NCBI RefSeq assembly: GCF_040812395.1 | Contig: NZ_JBFNXH010000021.1 | Coordinates: forward strand, 1-64,000 | Direction: 5' to 3' | DNA length: 64,000 bases | Source: Paenibacillus_E sp040812395 | GTDB taxonomy: Bacteria; Bacillota; Bacilli; Paenibacillales; NBRC-103111 | In this document: positions 27,145 to 35,452 of the stretch, in pieces | Layout of the letters: each line of letters starts with the position of its first letter | How positions within the stretch are numbered: position 1 is the first letter of the stretch | Notes under the pieces: model-generated | Seen by the model: the letters and a program-made list of their open reading frames with translations, nothing else | What the model was told of the DNA's origin: nothing | Database searches by the model: none | Program-made: the position numbers and the translations under genes

Positions 27145-29059
27145 GGATGAACCTCCTTCCCGCGATGGCGAGCGCCAGAATCAGCATACCCAGTATTGTG
27201 ATAATGCCATAGGTTTGCAATTGGCCGTTTTGAAGCCGGGAGCCTAGGCGTCCGAGCCCAACTACCGTAAAGGCGACCAAACGAACCAAACCATCGATGA
27301 TGTAAACATCAATCAGTTCCAGTACATAACCTAAGCCTCGAAGCGGCTTCACGATTACACCTTCATAGAACTCATCGATAAAGTATTTGCGATTCAGCAA
27401 GGTATAGAGCCAAGGCGCTTTCCCGGAAATAACATCGCGCGGAATAGAGCGTTTCACATACATGAGATAGCCTAGGCCGATACCCAGCAAGCCTGCAAGC
27501 GTCGATAAAATAATGACGGTCCAATTCGCCGGTTCTGCGTGATTCTCACCCGTCAGCCAGTGGCTGAGCCATTCGTTAAACGGTGTGTTCACGAAGCCTG
27601 CAATAACAGCTAATACAGCAAGTATGATAAGCGGAGTCGTCATCGATGCCGGAGATTCGTGCGGTTCATGTGCGGTGTGCGCATGATGGCCTTGATCGTC
27701 ATGCCCAGCAACAGCAGGCTTAGGACTCGGGGAGCCCATGAACACCAGGAAGAATAAACGCGACATATAGAATGCTGTGAAGAAAGCTGCGATCACTCCA
27801 ACCCAGAACAGAAGCTGGTTATGCTCATACGCCTCCGTCAGAATCAAATCCTTGGACCAGAAGCCCGCGAAGGGGAAAATTCCCGCCAGGGCAAGCGTCC
27901 CTATGCCGAACGTCCATGTGGTGATTTTCATTTTGCGGGATAACCCGCCCATTTCATTGATGTTTTGCGTATGTACGGCGTGAATCACACTGCCTGCGCC
28001 CAAGAATAGCAGCGCTTTGAAGAAAGCATGCGTGAACAGGTGGAACATCCCGGATGCGAAGGAAACGCCAATCCCGAGCGCCATCATCATGTAGCCGAGC
28101 TGGCTCACTGTGGAGAACGCAAGAATACGTTTAATATCATTCTGCGCAACACCAATCGTTGCAGCGAAGATCGCCGTGAATCCGCCCACATAGGCAACGA
28201 CGAGCAGAGCATCTGGCGAGGCATGGAAAATATCGAAAGTGCGCGATACCAAGTACACCCCAGCGGCAACCATCGTTGCGGCATGGATAAGCGCACTGAT
28301 CGGCGTTGGGCCTTCCATCGCATCGGGCAGCCATGTATGCAGCGGGAATTGTCCCGATTTACCGATCGCTCCGACAAAGATTAGAATAGCGATCCATGTG
28401 ACGATTGTCGGGTCAATTTTACCGGATGAGAACGCATTATGAATGGAGCTGAAATCCAGCGCGTGTCCTGGCATATACCAATACAGCAGCAGAATGCCGA
28501 TGAACAGACCTACGTCGCCGATGCGGGTAACGATAAATGCTTTTTTCGCAGCCGCTTTCGCTTCCGGTTTAAAGTACCAGAATCCGACTAGCAGGAAGGA
28601 ACATACGCCGACAAGCTCCCAGAAAATATAGAGCTCCAGCATATTCTCCGCGATGACAAGGCCCAGCATCGAGAAGGAGAACAGCGCAATATAGCTGAAA
28701 AACACATGAATGCGTTCGTCGCCTTTCATATAGCCTTTGGAGTAGATGTTCACAAGCAGAGAAACCAGCGTCACGATGACGAGCATGAGGCTGTTCAAAT
28801 TGTTGACCTCAAAGCCCATATTCAGCGTGAAATCACCGACCTGGAGCCAGTGCAGCTTATCCCATGTGTAATCCTCAACTTTACCGCCTAGTCGTTCAAC
28901 GAAAATCAGCAGAGCCACGATAAATGAGGCCAGCATCGCGAAAATACTGATGTAAATGCCAAGATCTTTCAATTGGCGTCCCATAGCCGTAAGCGCTAGA
29001 AAAGCGAGCAGCGGAAACAACGGAATGAGCCATGCATATTGCGAATAGTCCGATACCAT
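27134..29059 (-). CDS. nuoL: NADH-quinone oxidoreductase subunit L
   Basis: Distal antiporter-like subunit, 641 residues. FWELVGVCSFLLVGFWY, SGQFPLHTWLPDAMEGPTP and the C-terminal extension with a long amphipathic lateral helix identify NuoL. A His-rich cytoplasmic loop (GHDDQGHHAHTAHEPHE) lies near residues 445-465; such loops are variable in the family. Position between nuoK and nuoM is standard. Confidence 0.96.
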   Translation of the reverse strand: MVSDYSQYAWLIPLFPLLAFLALTAMGRQLKDLGIYISIFAMLASFIVALLIFVERLGGKVEDYTWDKLHWLQVGDFTLNMGFEVNNLNSLMLVIVTLVSLLVNIYSKGYMKGDERIHVFFSYIALFSFSMLGLVIAENMLELYIFWELVGVCSFLLVGFWYFKPEAKAAAKKAFIVTRIGDVGLFIGILLLYWYMPGHALDFSSIHNAFSSGKIDPTIVTWIAILIFVGAIGKSGQFPLHTWLPDAMEGPTPISALIHAATMVAAGVYLVSRTFDIFHASPDALLVVAYVGGFTAIFAATIGVAQNDIKRILAFSTVSQLGYMMMALGIGVSFASGMFHLFTHAFFKALLFLGAGSVIHAVHTQNINEMGGLSRKMKITTWTFGIGTLALAGIFPFAGFWSKDLILTEAYEHNQLLFWVGVIAAFFTAFYMSRLFFLVFMGSPSPKPAVAGHDDQGHHAHTAHEPHESPASMTTPLIILAVLAVIAGFVNTPFNEWLSHWLTGENHAEPANWTVIILSTLAGLLGIGLGYLMYVKRSIPRDVISGKAPWLYTLLNRKYFIDEFYEGVIVKPLRGLGYVLELIDVYIIDGLVRLVAFTVVGLGRLGSRLQNGQLQTYGIITILGMLILALAIAGRRFIHAG

Positions 29060-29074
29060 GTCCTTCTCAGCCTC

Positions 29075-29386
29075 CTAGCGCTTCATAGAATCCATTTCAT
29101 TCACGTTTGATGTTCCTTTATTCCGATAAATCGTAATGAGAATCGCAATCCCTACAGCCGCTTCGGCTGCCGCAATGGTGATATTAAACAAGGAGAAAAT
29201 TTGGCCCGTGAGCGCTGGATGATCACCCAGCTTCGAGAAGGCTACCAGATTCAGGTTGACCGCATTTAGCATCAACTCGATGGATAGCAGGACGATAACC
29301 CCGTTCTTCTTCGTTAAAGCACCGTACAAGCCGATGCAGAACAGGATAGCCGCCAGCGTGAGATAAGGAGTAACAATCGTACCCAC
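29075..29386 (-). CDS. nuoK: NADH-quinone oxidoreductase subunit K
   Basis: Small three-helix subunit of 103 residues. The two buried glutamates used in proton transfer are present in SIELMLNAVNLN (E37) and AAAEAAVGIAI (about E74). The start is GTG. The C-terminal ten residues are hydrophilic and slightly longer than in Escherichia coli. It follows nuoJ by four bases. Confidence 0.95.
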   Translation of the reverse strand: MGTIVTPYLTLAAILFCIGLYGALTKKNGVIVLLSIELMLNAVNLNLVAFSKLGDHPALTGQIFSLFNITIAAAEAAVGIAILITIYRNKGTSNVNEMDSMKR

Positions 29387-29390
29387 AGCC

Positions 29391-29921
29391 TCAGTCCTCC
29401 TCTCTCTTCGCGATGACGATTGCCCCGATAAAAGCTACTGTCAGCAGCACGGACATAATCTCAAAAGGGATGACGTGCTCGTTATAGAGCAGTTTACCGA
29501 TTTCGAGCGTATTATCTTTGCCGGCATCCAATGTGCCTGTAGCGACGAAATTCGTCTTCTGAATTGCATAGAATAAAATCCCAAACAGCCCCAAGGCTCC
29601 TATAATCACTAAACCCTCATGCCAAGGACGTTTAGGCTCCGCCTCCTCACCTTGTCTATGCTTCGTCATCATGATGCCGAAGATCATCAAGATGGAGATA
29701 GCTCCTGCATAAATCAGCACCTGCACGAAAGCGACAAACTCCGCTTCCAGGATGACGTAGAGCCCCGCCAAGCTAATGAAGGTGAGGGCAACGGAAACGA
29801 CCATATGAATAACCTTCGTAAACGAGATCATAAAGATGGCCCCGCCGATCGCCAGCAAAGCAAAAATGAAAAACGCCCAGCTCGATCCGCTTGAAAGGAA
29901 ATCGCCAATACCGTTAAACAT
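29391..29921 (-). CDS. nuoJ: NADH-quinone oxidoreductase subunit J
   Basis: Membrane subunit of about 176 residues with five hydrophobic helices; the E/F-VAFVQVLIYAGAISILMIFGIMM segment with its pi-bulge-type glycine is the family signature. The ATG of MFNGIGDF is chosen because GGGGGAG lies eight to ten bases upstream; it overlaps the 3' end of nuoI by eight bases. Confidence 0.94.
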   Translation of the reverse strand: MFNGIGDFLSSGSSWAFFIFALLAIGGAIFMISFTKVIHMVVSVALTFISLAGLYVILEAEFVAFVQVLIYAGAISILMIFGIMMTKHRQGEEAEPKRPWHEGLVIIGALGLFGILFYAIQKTNFVATGTLDAGKDNTLEIGKLLYNEHVIPFEIMSVLLTVAFIGAIVIAKREED

Positions 29922-30366
29922 TCTTTTTGGCTCCCCCTTTCGGCATCGCGGAATTGTTCTCTTGGCGAACATTCTGATTGTTTTCATTCAGCCACTGCAA
30001 ATTTTTGAACAAATCATCACGGCTGTAAGTGCTTAGCTCGAAATTATTTGTCATGACAATCGCTTCTGTCGGACAAACCTCTGTGCACAGATCGCATAAA
30101 ATACAAATTTCAAAATTAATATCGTAGGTATCAATAACCTTACCCTTCTTCTCAGGGTCCGGATTCGCTTTGCCCGTTAGCGTAATGCACTCTGTTGGAC
30201 ACACTTTCGCACATTGATTACAGACGATGCATTTCTCTGGATCAAAATGTTGAATACCACGGAAGCGGTCCGGCATTTGGATCGGAACGTCGGGGTATGC
30301 GTACGTTATTTTTTTCTGAGTCATACTCTTGAACGTTACGCCCAAGCCTTTCATAATACCTTTCAT
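29914..30366 (-). CDS. nuoI: NADH-quinone oxidoreductase subunit I (2x[4Fe-4S])
   Basis: Peripheral-arm ferredoxin-like subunit, 150 residues, holding two [4Fe-4S] clusters (N6a, N6b) through CIVCNQCAKVCP and CILCDLCTEVCP. GGGAGGGA lies before the ATG. A hairpin repeat occupies the gap between nuoH and nuoI. Because NuoE, F and G are absent from the operon, this subunit and NuoB form the entry side of the iron-sulfur chain. Confidence 0.95.
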   Translation of the reverse strand: MKGIMKGLGVTFKSMTQKKITYAYPDVPIQMPDRFRGIQHFDPEKCIVCNQCAKVCPTECITLTGKANPDPEKKGKVIDTYDINFEICILCDLCTEVCPTEAIVMTNNFELSTYSRDDLFKNLQWLNENNQNVRQENNSAMPKGGAKKNV

Positions 30367-30375
30367 CGATTATCC

Positions 30376-30418
30376 CTCCCTAGCGTTTTGCTTAGCAAAA
30401 CTGTCCTCGTAAGCCATC
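30376..30418 (-). repeat. Single copy of the about 40-bp hairpin repeat before nuoI
   Basis: On the minus strand GGCTTACGAGGACAGTTTTG is followed by CTAAG, CAAAACGCTA and GGGAGG. It has the same arrangement as the units at 9753-9878 (TTACGA, hairpin arms AGTTTTG/CAAAACGCT, then the ribosome binding site), and directly abuts the nuoI Shine-Dalgarno sequence. Confidence 0.72.
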
Positions 30419-30422
30419 CACT

Positions 30423-31427
30423 TCACGTTACACTCATGATGATCGCGGTCAGCAGCATGTTGACCAGTGCCAGTGGAAGCAGCACTTTCCAGCCGAAGCC
30501 CATCAATTGGTCGATCCTTACCCGTGGCAATGTTGCACGCAGCCAGAACAAGAAGAACACGATGAAGGAGAATTTCAGCAGGAACCAGATAAGGCCTGGG
30601 ATGAAATCAAGGAACGGGAACGGCGCATGCCAGCCGCCAAGAAAGATTAGGCTTGCCAGTGACGCAATCACAAACACGTAGACATACTCTGACAACATGA
30701 AGAAAGCAAACCTGAATCCGCTGTATTCAACGTGATACCCTGCAACCAACTCAGACTCGGCTTCAGGCAAGTCAAAAGGCGTACGATTGAGTTCCGAAAC
30801 GCCGGCGATCACGAAGATCACAAAGCCGATAATTTGAGGAATGAAATTCCAATGCCAGAAGCCACCGGTTTGATGATCAACGATCGTATGCAGGTTCAAA
30901 CTTCCTGTCATCATAATAACCCCGATGAAGGAAATGACAAGCGGCACCTCATAGCTGATCATTTGCGCCGCAGAACGCATGCCCCCTAGAAGGGCATACT
31001 TGTTGTTGGACGCCCAACCCCCAAGTATAATACCGATCGTTGAGATCCCCGTCAGGGCCACATAGAAAAGCAGTCCCACATTCAAATTCGCATTAAACAG
31101 TTTTTCTGAAAAAGGAATCGTCGCAATAATGGTGAATGACGGGATAAAGGTAATAATGGGCGCTAGAATGAAAAGCTCGCGCTCTGCTTTCCGCGGAATG
31201 GTATCTTCTTTAATCAAAAGCTTGAGCACGTCCGCGACACTTTGAAGCAGTCCCAGCGGTCCTGTCCGGTTCGGTCCGATGCGCATCTGCATCCATCCGA
31301 TGACTTTACGTTCAAAGTAAATTGCATAGGTAACGAAACCGAGCACGAGCAGCAGCATGACGATGCCCCAGAAAAGGAAGATGAAGAAATTCGTCCAGGT
31401 CAGACTCTCTTCAAGCAGATTCATCAT
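30423..31427 (-). CDS. nuoH: NADH-quinone oxidoreductase subunit H
   Basis: Membrane subunit forming the quinone chamber, 334 residues, eight to nine helices. ERKVIGWMQMRIGPNRTGP, ELNRTPFDLPEAESELVAGYHVEYSG and LRATLPRVRIDQLM are highly conserved NuoH motifs and are intact. The stop of nuoD and its start overlap as TAATG, so translation is coupled. Two tandem ATG codons are possible starts. Confidence 0.96.
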   Translation of the reverse strand: MMNLLEESLTWTNFFIFLFWGIVMLLLVLGFVTYAIYFERKVIGWMQMRIGPNRTGPLGLLQSVADVLKLLIKEDTIPRKAERELFILAPIITFIPSFTIIATIPFSEKLFNANLNVGLLFYVALTGISTIGIILGGWASNNKYALLGGMRSAAQMISYEVPLVISFIGVIMMTGSLNLHTIVDHQTGGFWHWNFIPQIIGFVIFVIAGVSELNRTPFDLPEAESELVAGYHVEYSGFRFAFFMLSEYVYVFVIASLASLIFLGGWHAPFPFLDFIPGLIWFLLKFSFIVFFLFWLRATLPRVRIDQLMGFGWKVLLPLALVNMLLTAIIMSVT

Positions 31428-32527
31428 TAGGCATCCACCTCTCCAACGACAATGTCGATTCCGCCCAAGATCGTAATCAGGTTCGTCATCGTTTCGCCGA
31501 CCAGCAGCTTGGGCAATATTTGCAGATTGACGAAGGAAGGTCTGCGGAACTTCAAACGGTACGGCTCTTGTTTGCCCCGGGAAATAATGTAGCAGCCGAT
31601 CTCACCACGAGGCGATTCAATCGCAGCGTAGACCTCTCCTTCAGCCGGACGGATGACCCTAGGCACTTTACCCATGGTTTCTCCTTCGGCCGGAAATTGT
31701 TCTACCGCCTGCTCCAGAATGCGCAGCGATTGCTTCACTTCTTCCATGCGGATCAAGTAACGATCATAACAGTCGCCGCCTGTACGTACAGGCACGTCGA
31801 ATTCGAAACGGTTGTACAGACTGTACGGCTGTGTTTTACGTATGTCCCAGTTGACGCCGGTACATCTTAAATTGGCTCCGCTTAATCCGTAGGCGATCGC
31901 CGTTTCAGCGTCATATTTGCCTACACCTTTGATCCGGGCCAGAAAGATTTCATTGCCGGAAACGAGGTTGTGGTACTCCTCGAGTTTATCGCGCATATAG
32001 GGAACGAATTTGCGAACTTTATCGATCCAACCCTCAGGAGCGTCCCATTTGACCCCGCCAACACGCATATAGTTGTAAGTCAGGCGCGCTCCGCAAAGCT
32101 CATTGAACAAGTCAATAATGATCTCCCGATCGCGGAAAGCATATAAGAATGGGCTCATTGCCCCAATATCCAACAAGTAGGTGCCCCACCAAACCATGTG
32201 GCTGGCAATACGCTGCAGCTCCATCACGATCAAGCGCAGGAATTCCGCGCGTTCGGGCACTTCGAGCTGCATCATTTTCTCCACAGCATGCACGAGCACG
32301 TAATTGTTCGTCATTGCGGAGACATAATCCATTCGATCCGTATATGGAATGATTTGTGTATAGCTGAGATTTTCAGCCAATTTTTCGGTTCCTCTATGTA
32401 GATAGCCCATCACCGGGATGGCCTCCCGGATAATCTCCCCATCCAGTTTAACGATGACACGGAAAACGCCATGTGTACTAGGATGCTGAGGGCCAACGTT
32501 CAACAGCAGCTCTTCTGTCCGTAACAA
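31427..32527 (-). CDS. nuoD: NADH-quinone oxidoreductase subunit D
   Basis: 49-kDa quinone-site subunit of the peripheral arm, 366 residues and not fused to NuoC. NVGPQHPSTHGVFR with the quinone-binding His near residues 15-19, and GEIGCYIISRG and RRPSFVNLQ near the C-terminus are typical. The start is TTG with GGAGGTG upstream. It lies three bases after nuoC. Confidence 0.95.
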   Translation of the reverse strand: MLRTEELLLNVGPQHPSTHGVFRVIVKLDGEIIREAIPVMGYLHRGTEKLAENLSYTQIIPYTDRMDYVSAMTNNYVLVHAVEKMMQLEVPERAEFLRLIVMELQRIASHMVWWGTYLLDIGAMSPFLYAFRDREIIIDLFNELCGARLTYNYMRVGGVKWDAPEGWIDKVRKFVPYMRDKLEEYHNLVSGNEIFLARIKGVGKYDAETAIAYGLSGANLRCTGVNWDIRKTQPYSLYNRFEFDVPVRTGGDCYDRYLIRMEEVKQSLRILEQAVEQFPAEGETMGKVPRVIRPAEGEVYAAIESPRGEIGCYIISRGKQEPYRLKFRRPSFVNLQILPKLLVGETMTNLITILGGIDIVVGEVDA

Positions 32528-32530
32528 GTG

Positions 32531-33673
32531 CTACACCTCCGGGTCGAGCGGTTCGTAATCTTTGCGCAGCGGATGGCCGACCCAATCGTCAGGCATCATA
32601 ATTCTTACTAAATTCGGGTGCCCCGGGAAATCGATCCCGAGCAGGTCGTATACTTCCCGTTCATTCCAATCGGCTGTCGGCCAGATCGGAGCAGCGGAAG
32701 GGATGCTGGGCTGATCACGATCTGTTTTCACTTTCACACAATACTCACGATTATGCGAGAGGGAAAGCAAATGGTAAGCCACCTCCAGGTGTGTCTCTTG
32801 ATCAACACCCGAGAGGTTGCGAAGGTAATTGCACGCCAATTCCTCGTGATCCCGCATGACTTTCGCAGCCTGCGTCCAGCGGCCGTTGTGAATGACCACA
32901 TACGGACGGTGCGCGTCCTTCTCGTTGATGAAGGCCTCCACGACGGCGTCCTCGCCCACATCGGCTTTCAAGATCTCCACCAGCCGGTCCAGAAGCGGCT
33001 GGTTCGGCGAAGGCTCCTTCGGCGCTTCAGGCTCCGCCGGTTCTGCCGTTGCCGCGCGCGCGCTAGCCCGCGCGGCGCGAGCTTCTGCGGCGGCCTGAAC
33101 CTTGGCCGCCTTCTCGGCGTCGGCGGCGTCACCGGACGCCGCCGCTGGGGTCTCAGCCGACGGAGCATCGCCCGTCGGTGTAGCGGCCGCCCGCGCCGCT
33201 TGGCGGGCGGCTCTCGCCGCAGCGCGCTCGGCTGCGGCATCGGCTGCGCTAGGCGCGGCCTCCGCTGGCGTCGCGCTAGCCGCGTCGCCGCTTGCCGGCG
33301 CAGCCGCAAGCTCAGCAGCCGGGGCATCGCTCGGCTCGCTAGTCGTCTGGGCGGCCGGATCAGCCGCCTGGATCTCTGCCGCGCTGTCTACCGCGGCCTG
33401 AACCTCTGCGCTGAGCGGCGTCTTGCTCAGCTGCGCTTCTGGTGTCAGCTCGCCGACTTGAGCGGCGGCTTCTTCCAGTGGCGAGTCACCCTTAGAAGTC
33501 TCGTTGGTTTGTACTTCCCCAGAGACATCGCCAGGATTCTCCATTGCCGTACTGCCAGACTCCGCTTGCGTCTTATTTGATGCGCTGCCAGACACCTCAT
33601 CTTCCGGCGCTCCTTCGGCTTTCAAATCTGGCTTCTGCTCTGGCTGCCCCTCCAGCTTCTTTTCCTCGCTCAT
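32531..33673 (-). CDS. nuoC: NADH-quinone oxidoreductase subunit C with long Ala/Glu-rich N-terminus
   Basis: The 30-kDa peripheral-arm subunit. Residues about 225-380 are the NuoC domain, with WNEREVYDLLGIDFPGHPNLVRIMMPDDW and HPLRKDYEP intact. Residues 1-220 are a charged, Ala/Glu/Pro-rich, probably disordered extension encoded by strongly GC-rich DNA (about 33.0-33.45 kb); the region 100-205 is almost only Ala, Glu, Asp, Pro and Arg. The standard NuoC is about 160-210 residues, so this one is nearly doubled. Its ATG overlaps the nuoB stop by four bases. Long acidic extensions are known in Paenibacillus relatives, as I recall, but the role is unknown. Confidence 0.93.
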   Translation of the reverse strand: MSEEKKLEGQPEQKPDLKAEGAPEDEVSGSASNKTQAESGSTAMENPGDVSGEVQTNETSKGDSPLEEAAAQVGELTPEAQLSKTPLSAEVQAAVDSAAEIQAADPAAQTTSEPSDAPAAELAAAPASGDAASATPAEAAPSAADAAAERAAARAARQAARAAATPTGDAPSAETPAAASGDAADAEKAAKVQAAAEARAARASARAATAEPAEPEAPKEPSPNQPLLDRLVEILKADVGEDAVVEAFINEKDAHRPYVVIHNGRWTQAAKVMRDHEELACNYLRNLSGVDQETHLEVAYHLLSLSHNREYCVKVKTDRDQPSIPSAAPIWPTADWNEREVYDLLGIDFPGHPNLVRIMMPDDWVGHPLRKDYEPLDPEV

Positions 33674-34188
33674 CGGTTCGTCACCTGCTTCCCGGTCTTC
33701 GCTTCATAGCGAATTTTCTCCTGAAGCTTGTTAATGCCGTAGATGAGCGCCGCCGGATTCGGCGGACAGCCTGGTATATATACATCGACCGGTACAACCT
33801 GATCGACACCTTTCACAACCGAATATGACTTCACGTATGGACCGCCGGCTGTCGCACAGGAACCCATGGCAATGACCCACTTCGGCTCAGGCATCTGTTC
33901 GTATAGACGGCGCAGCAAAGGAGCCATTTTCTTCGTTACCGTCCCTGCAACAATCATCACATCAGATTGCCTGGGAGATGTACGGAAGATGACTCCGAAA
34001 CGATCTAAATCATAATGGGAACCGCCTGTACCCATCATTTCGATGGCACAACAAGCCAGACCAAAGGTCAAAGGCCAAAGGGAATTGCTGCGAGCCCATG
34101 CTTTCACTTGCTCCAGCGTCGTCATAAATACATTACGGTTTAACTCTTCCCGCTCTTCGGGAGATATCGACTCTAGACTGAAGTCCAT
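33670..34188 (-). CDS. nuoB: NADH-quinone oxidoreductase subunit B
   Basis: Carries the terminal [4Fe-4S] cluster N2. The ligands are in LACCAIEMMG, GSCATAGG and GCPPNP, all intact. The ATG of MDFSLESI is used, giving 172 residues, with GAAGGTG upstream and a 16-base overlap with nuoA; the longer open frame reads antisense of nothing known and lacks a site. Confidence 0.95.
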   Translation of the reverse strand: MDFSLESISPEEREELNRNVFMTTLEQVKAWARSNSLWPLTFGLACCAIEMMGTGGSHYDLDRFGVIFRTSPRQSDVMIVAGTVTKKMAPLLRRLYEQMPEPKWVIAMGSCATAGGPYVKSYSVVKGVDQVVPVDVYIPGCPPNPAALIYGINKLQEKIRYEAKTGKQVTNR

Positions 34189-34541
34189 TGCAGCACCTTC
34201 TTCTTCCAAGCGTATAATAATCCTATGGCAAGCAAGGCTACAAAAATACACATTTCTACTAAAGCAAAAAGTCCAAGCTGTTTGTAAGCGACAGCCCATG
34301 GATAAAGGAATACAGTCTCTACATCAAAAATAACAAACATTAAAGCAAACAAATAATAACGAATGTTAAAACGGATCTGTCCCTCACCAACAGGCTCGTT
34401 CCCACTCTCATACGTGGTATACTTCTCCTCGACGGGCTTACTCGGCCTTAACCATTTCCCGATCGATAGGGCCGCAATAGGCAATATAATACCTAACCCA
34501 AGGAAAATAGCTACGATCACATAATTATTTGTGTACATCAT
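34173..34541 (-). CDS. nuoA: NADH-quinone oxidoreductase subunit A
   Basis: First gene of the operon; a three-helix membrane subunit of about 122 residues. KYTTYESGNEPVGEGQIRFNIRYYLFALMFVIFDVETVFLYPWA is the family core (here a longer match summarised by YESG, RYYLFA and DVETVFL). The start at MMYTNNY is uncertain because GGAGG lies 13 bases upstream. A promoter lies 75 bases before it. Confidence 0.93.
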   Translation of the reverse strand: MMYTNNYVIVAIFLGLGIILPIAALSIGKWLRPSKPVEEKYTTYESGNEPVGEGQIRFNIRYYLFALMFVIFDVETVFLYPWAVAYKQLGLFALVEMCIFVALLAIGLLYAWKKKVLQWTSV

Positions 34542-34615
34542 CCGAATGTAACCGCCTCCATTCTTATTTACTTTTCTCATCCCACTCGTTAAATTTGGTA
34601 ATAATCACCTTCAAT

Positions 34616-34644
34616 ATTATATCAAAAAGGTATTTGGGCGTCGA
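34616..34644 (-). promoter_or_regulatory. Sigma-A-type promoter of the nuo operon
   Basis: On the minus strand TCGACG at 34639-34644 and a perfect TATAAT at 34616-34621 are 17 bases apart, about 75 bases before nuoA. The rest of the 456-base gap to atpC contains an AAACGCT/AGCGTTT hairpin at 34701-34724 with a plus-strand T run, and the atp terminator; no gene is seen. Confidence 0.7.
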
Positions 34645-34940
34645 TGACAATTTCCATTCATTCTATGGTATAGAGTTTCCAAAAAAAGGGGTTATATTCC
34701 AAACGCTATAGTATGACAGCGTTTTTCAACCTTGCAGCCAAACAAAACTTACAATTGTTACTTTCCTTTCCTTTTTATTTAGACTTATATTCTTGCTTGG
34801 ATATTCATTCCATATACAACCTACCAATCCGATTCTTTCTCCGCTATGACTAAAATCACATGCGATCGTTGAAAATCTGGGAAAGGCTGTCTTGGCATCT
34901 GCAACTCCCTTTTATCTCTGCCCCATCATTCTCTTTTTAC

Positions 34941-34984
34941 AAATCAAAAGGGATACTGAATAAATCCAGTATCCCTTTTGATTA
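34941..34984 (-). terminator. Terminator of the atp operon
   Basis: AATCAAAAGGGATACT pairs perfectly with AGTATCCCTTTTGATT across a short loop. The stem is 16 bp and T-rich on both strands, so it can work in either direction. It lies 15 bases after atpC. Confidence 0.88.
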
Positions 34985-34998
34985 TGGCAAATAGTGCT

Positions 34999-35406
34999 CT
35001 ATTTCTTTCCGGACGTTGCGATCCGATTCAATGCTCTTTGTAAAGCTGCTTCAGCGCGTTTGAAGTCAACGTTTGCTTGCTTTGCGTCCGCAAGACGTTT
35101 CTCCGCACGTTCTTTCGCTGCATTGGCACGCTCTACATCGATTTGTTCTGGCAGCTCGGCGCTTTCCGCCAGTATGACCACTTTATCCTTGCGCACTTCC
35201 ATAAAACCGCCGTTCACTGCGATGATCTCGTCTTTAGAGCCCTGCTTCTTCACAGTAATCGAGCTGATTTTGAGTGGAGTCACGAGCGGGATGTGGTTCG
35301 GCAAAATTCCAAGCTCCCCTTCGACACCCCTTGCGACAACCATGCTCGCTTCATCAGCGTACACTTTGCGCTCAGGAGTAACAATTTCCAGCAGGAATGT
35401 ACTCAC
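34999..35406 (-). CDS. atpC: ATP synthase epsilon subunit
   Basis: Central-stalk regulatory subunit, 135 residues, with an N-terminal beta-sandwich (LEIVTPERKVY, GELGILPNHIPLVTPL) and a C-terminal two-helix hairpin rich in Ala, Glu and Arg (about 88-130). The start is GTG with GGAGGAG upstream. Last gene of the atp operon, followed by a strong terminator. Confidence 0.95.
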   Translation of the reverse strand: MSTFLLEIVTPERKVYADEASMVVARGVEGELGILPNHIPLVTPLKISSITVKKQGSKDEIIAVNGGFMEVRKDKVVILAESAELPEQIDVERANAAKERAEKRLADAKQANVDFKRAEAALQRALNRIATSGKK

Positions 35407-35452
35407 TTGGATTCTCCTCCCTCAGCTTACGCGTAGATTACCTAGGGTAATC

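Noticed and set aside
32618..33580. 320-codon plus-strand open frame opposite nuoC
   Set aside because: Caused by GC-rich codons of the Ala-rich NuoC extension; Arg-rich artefact.
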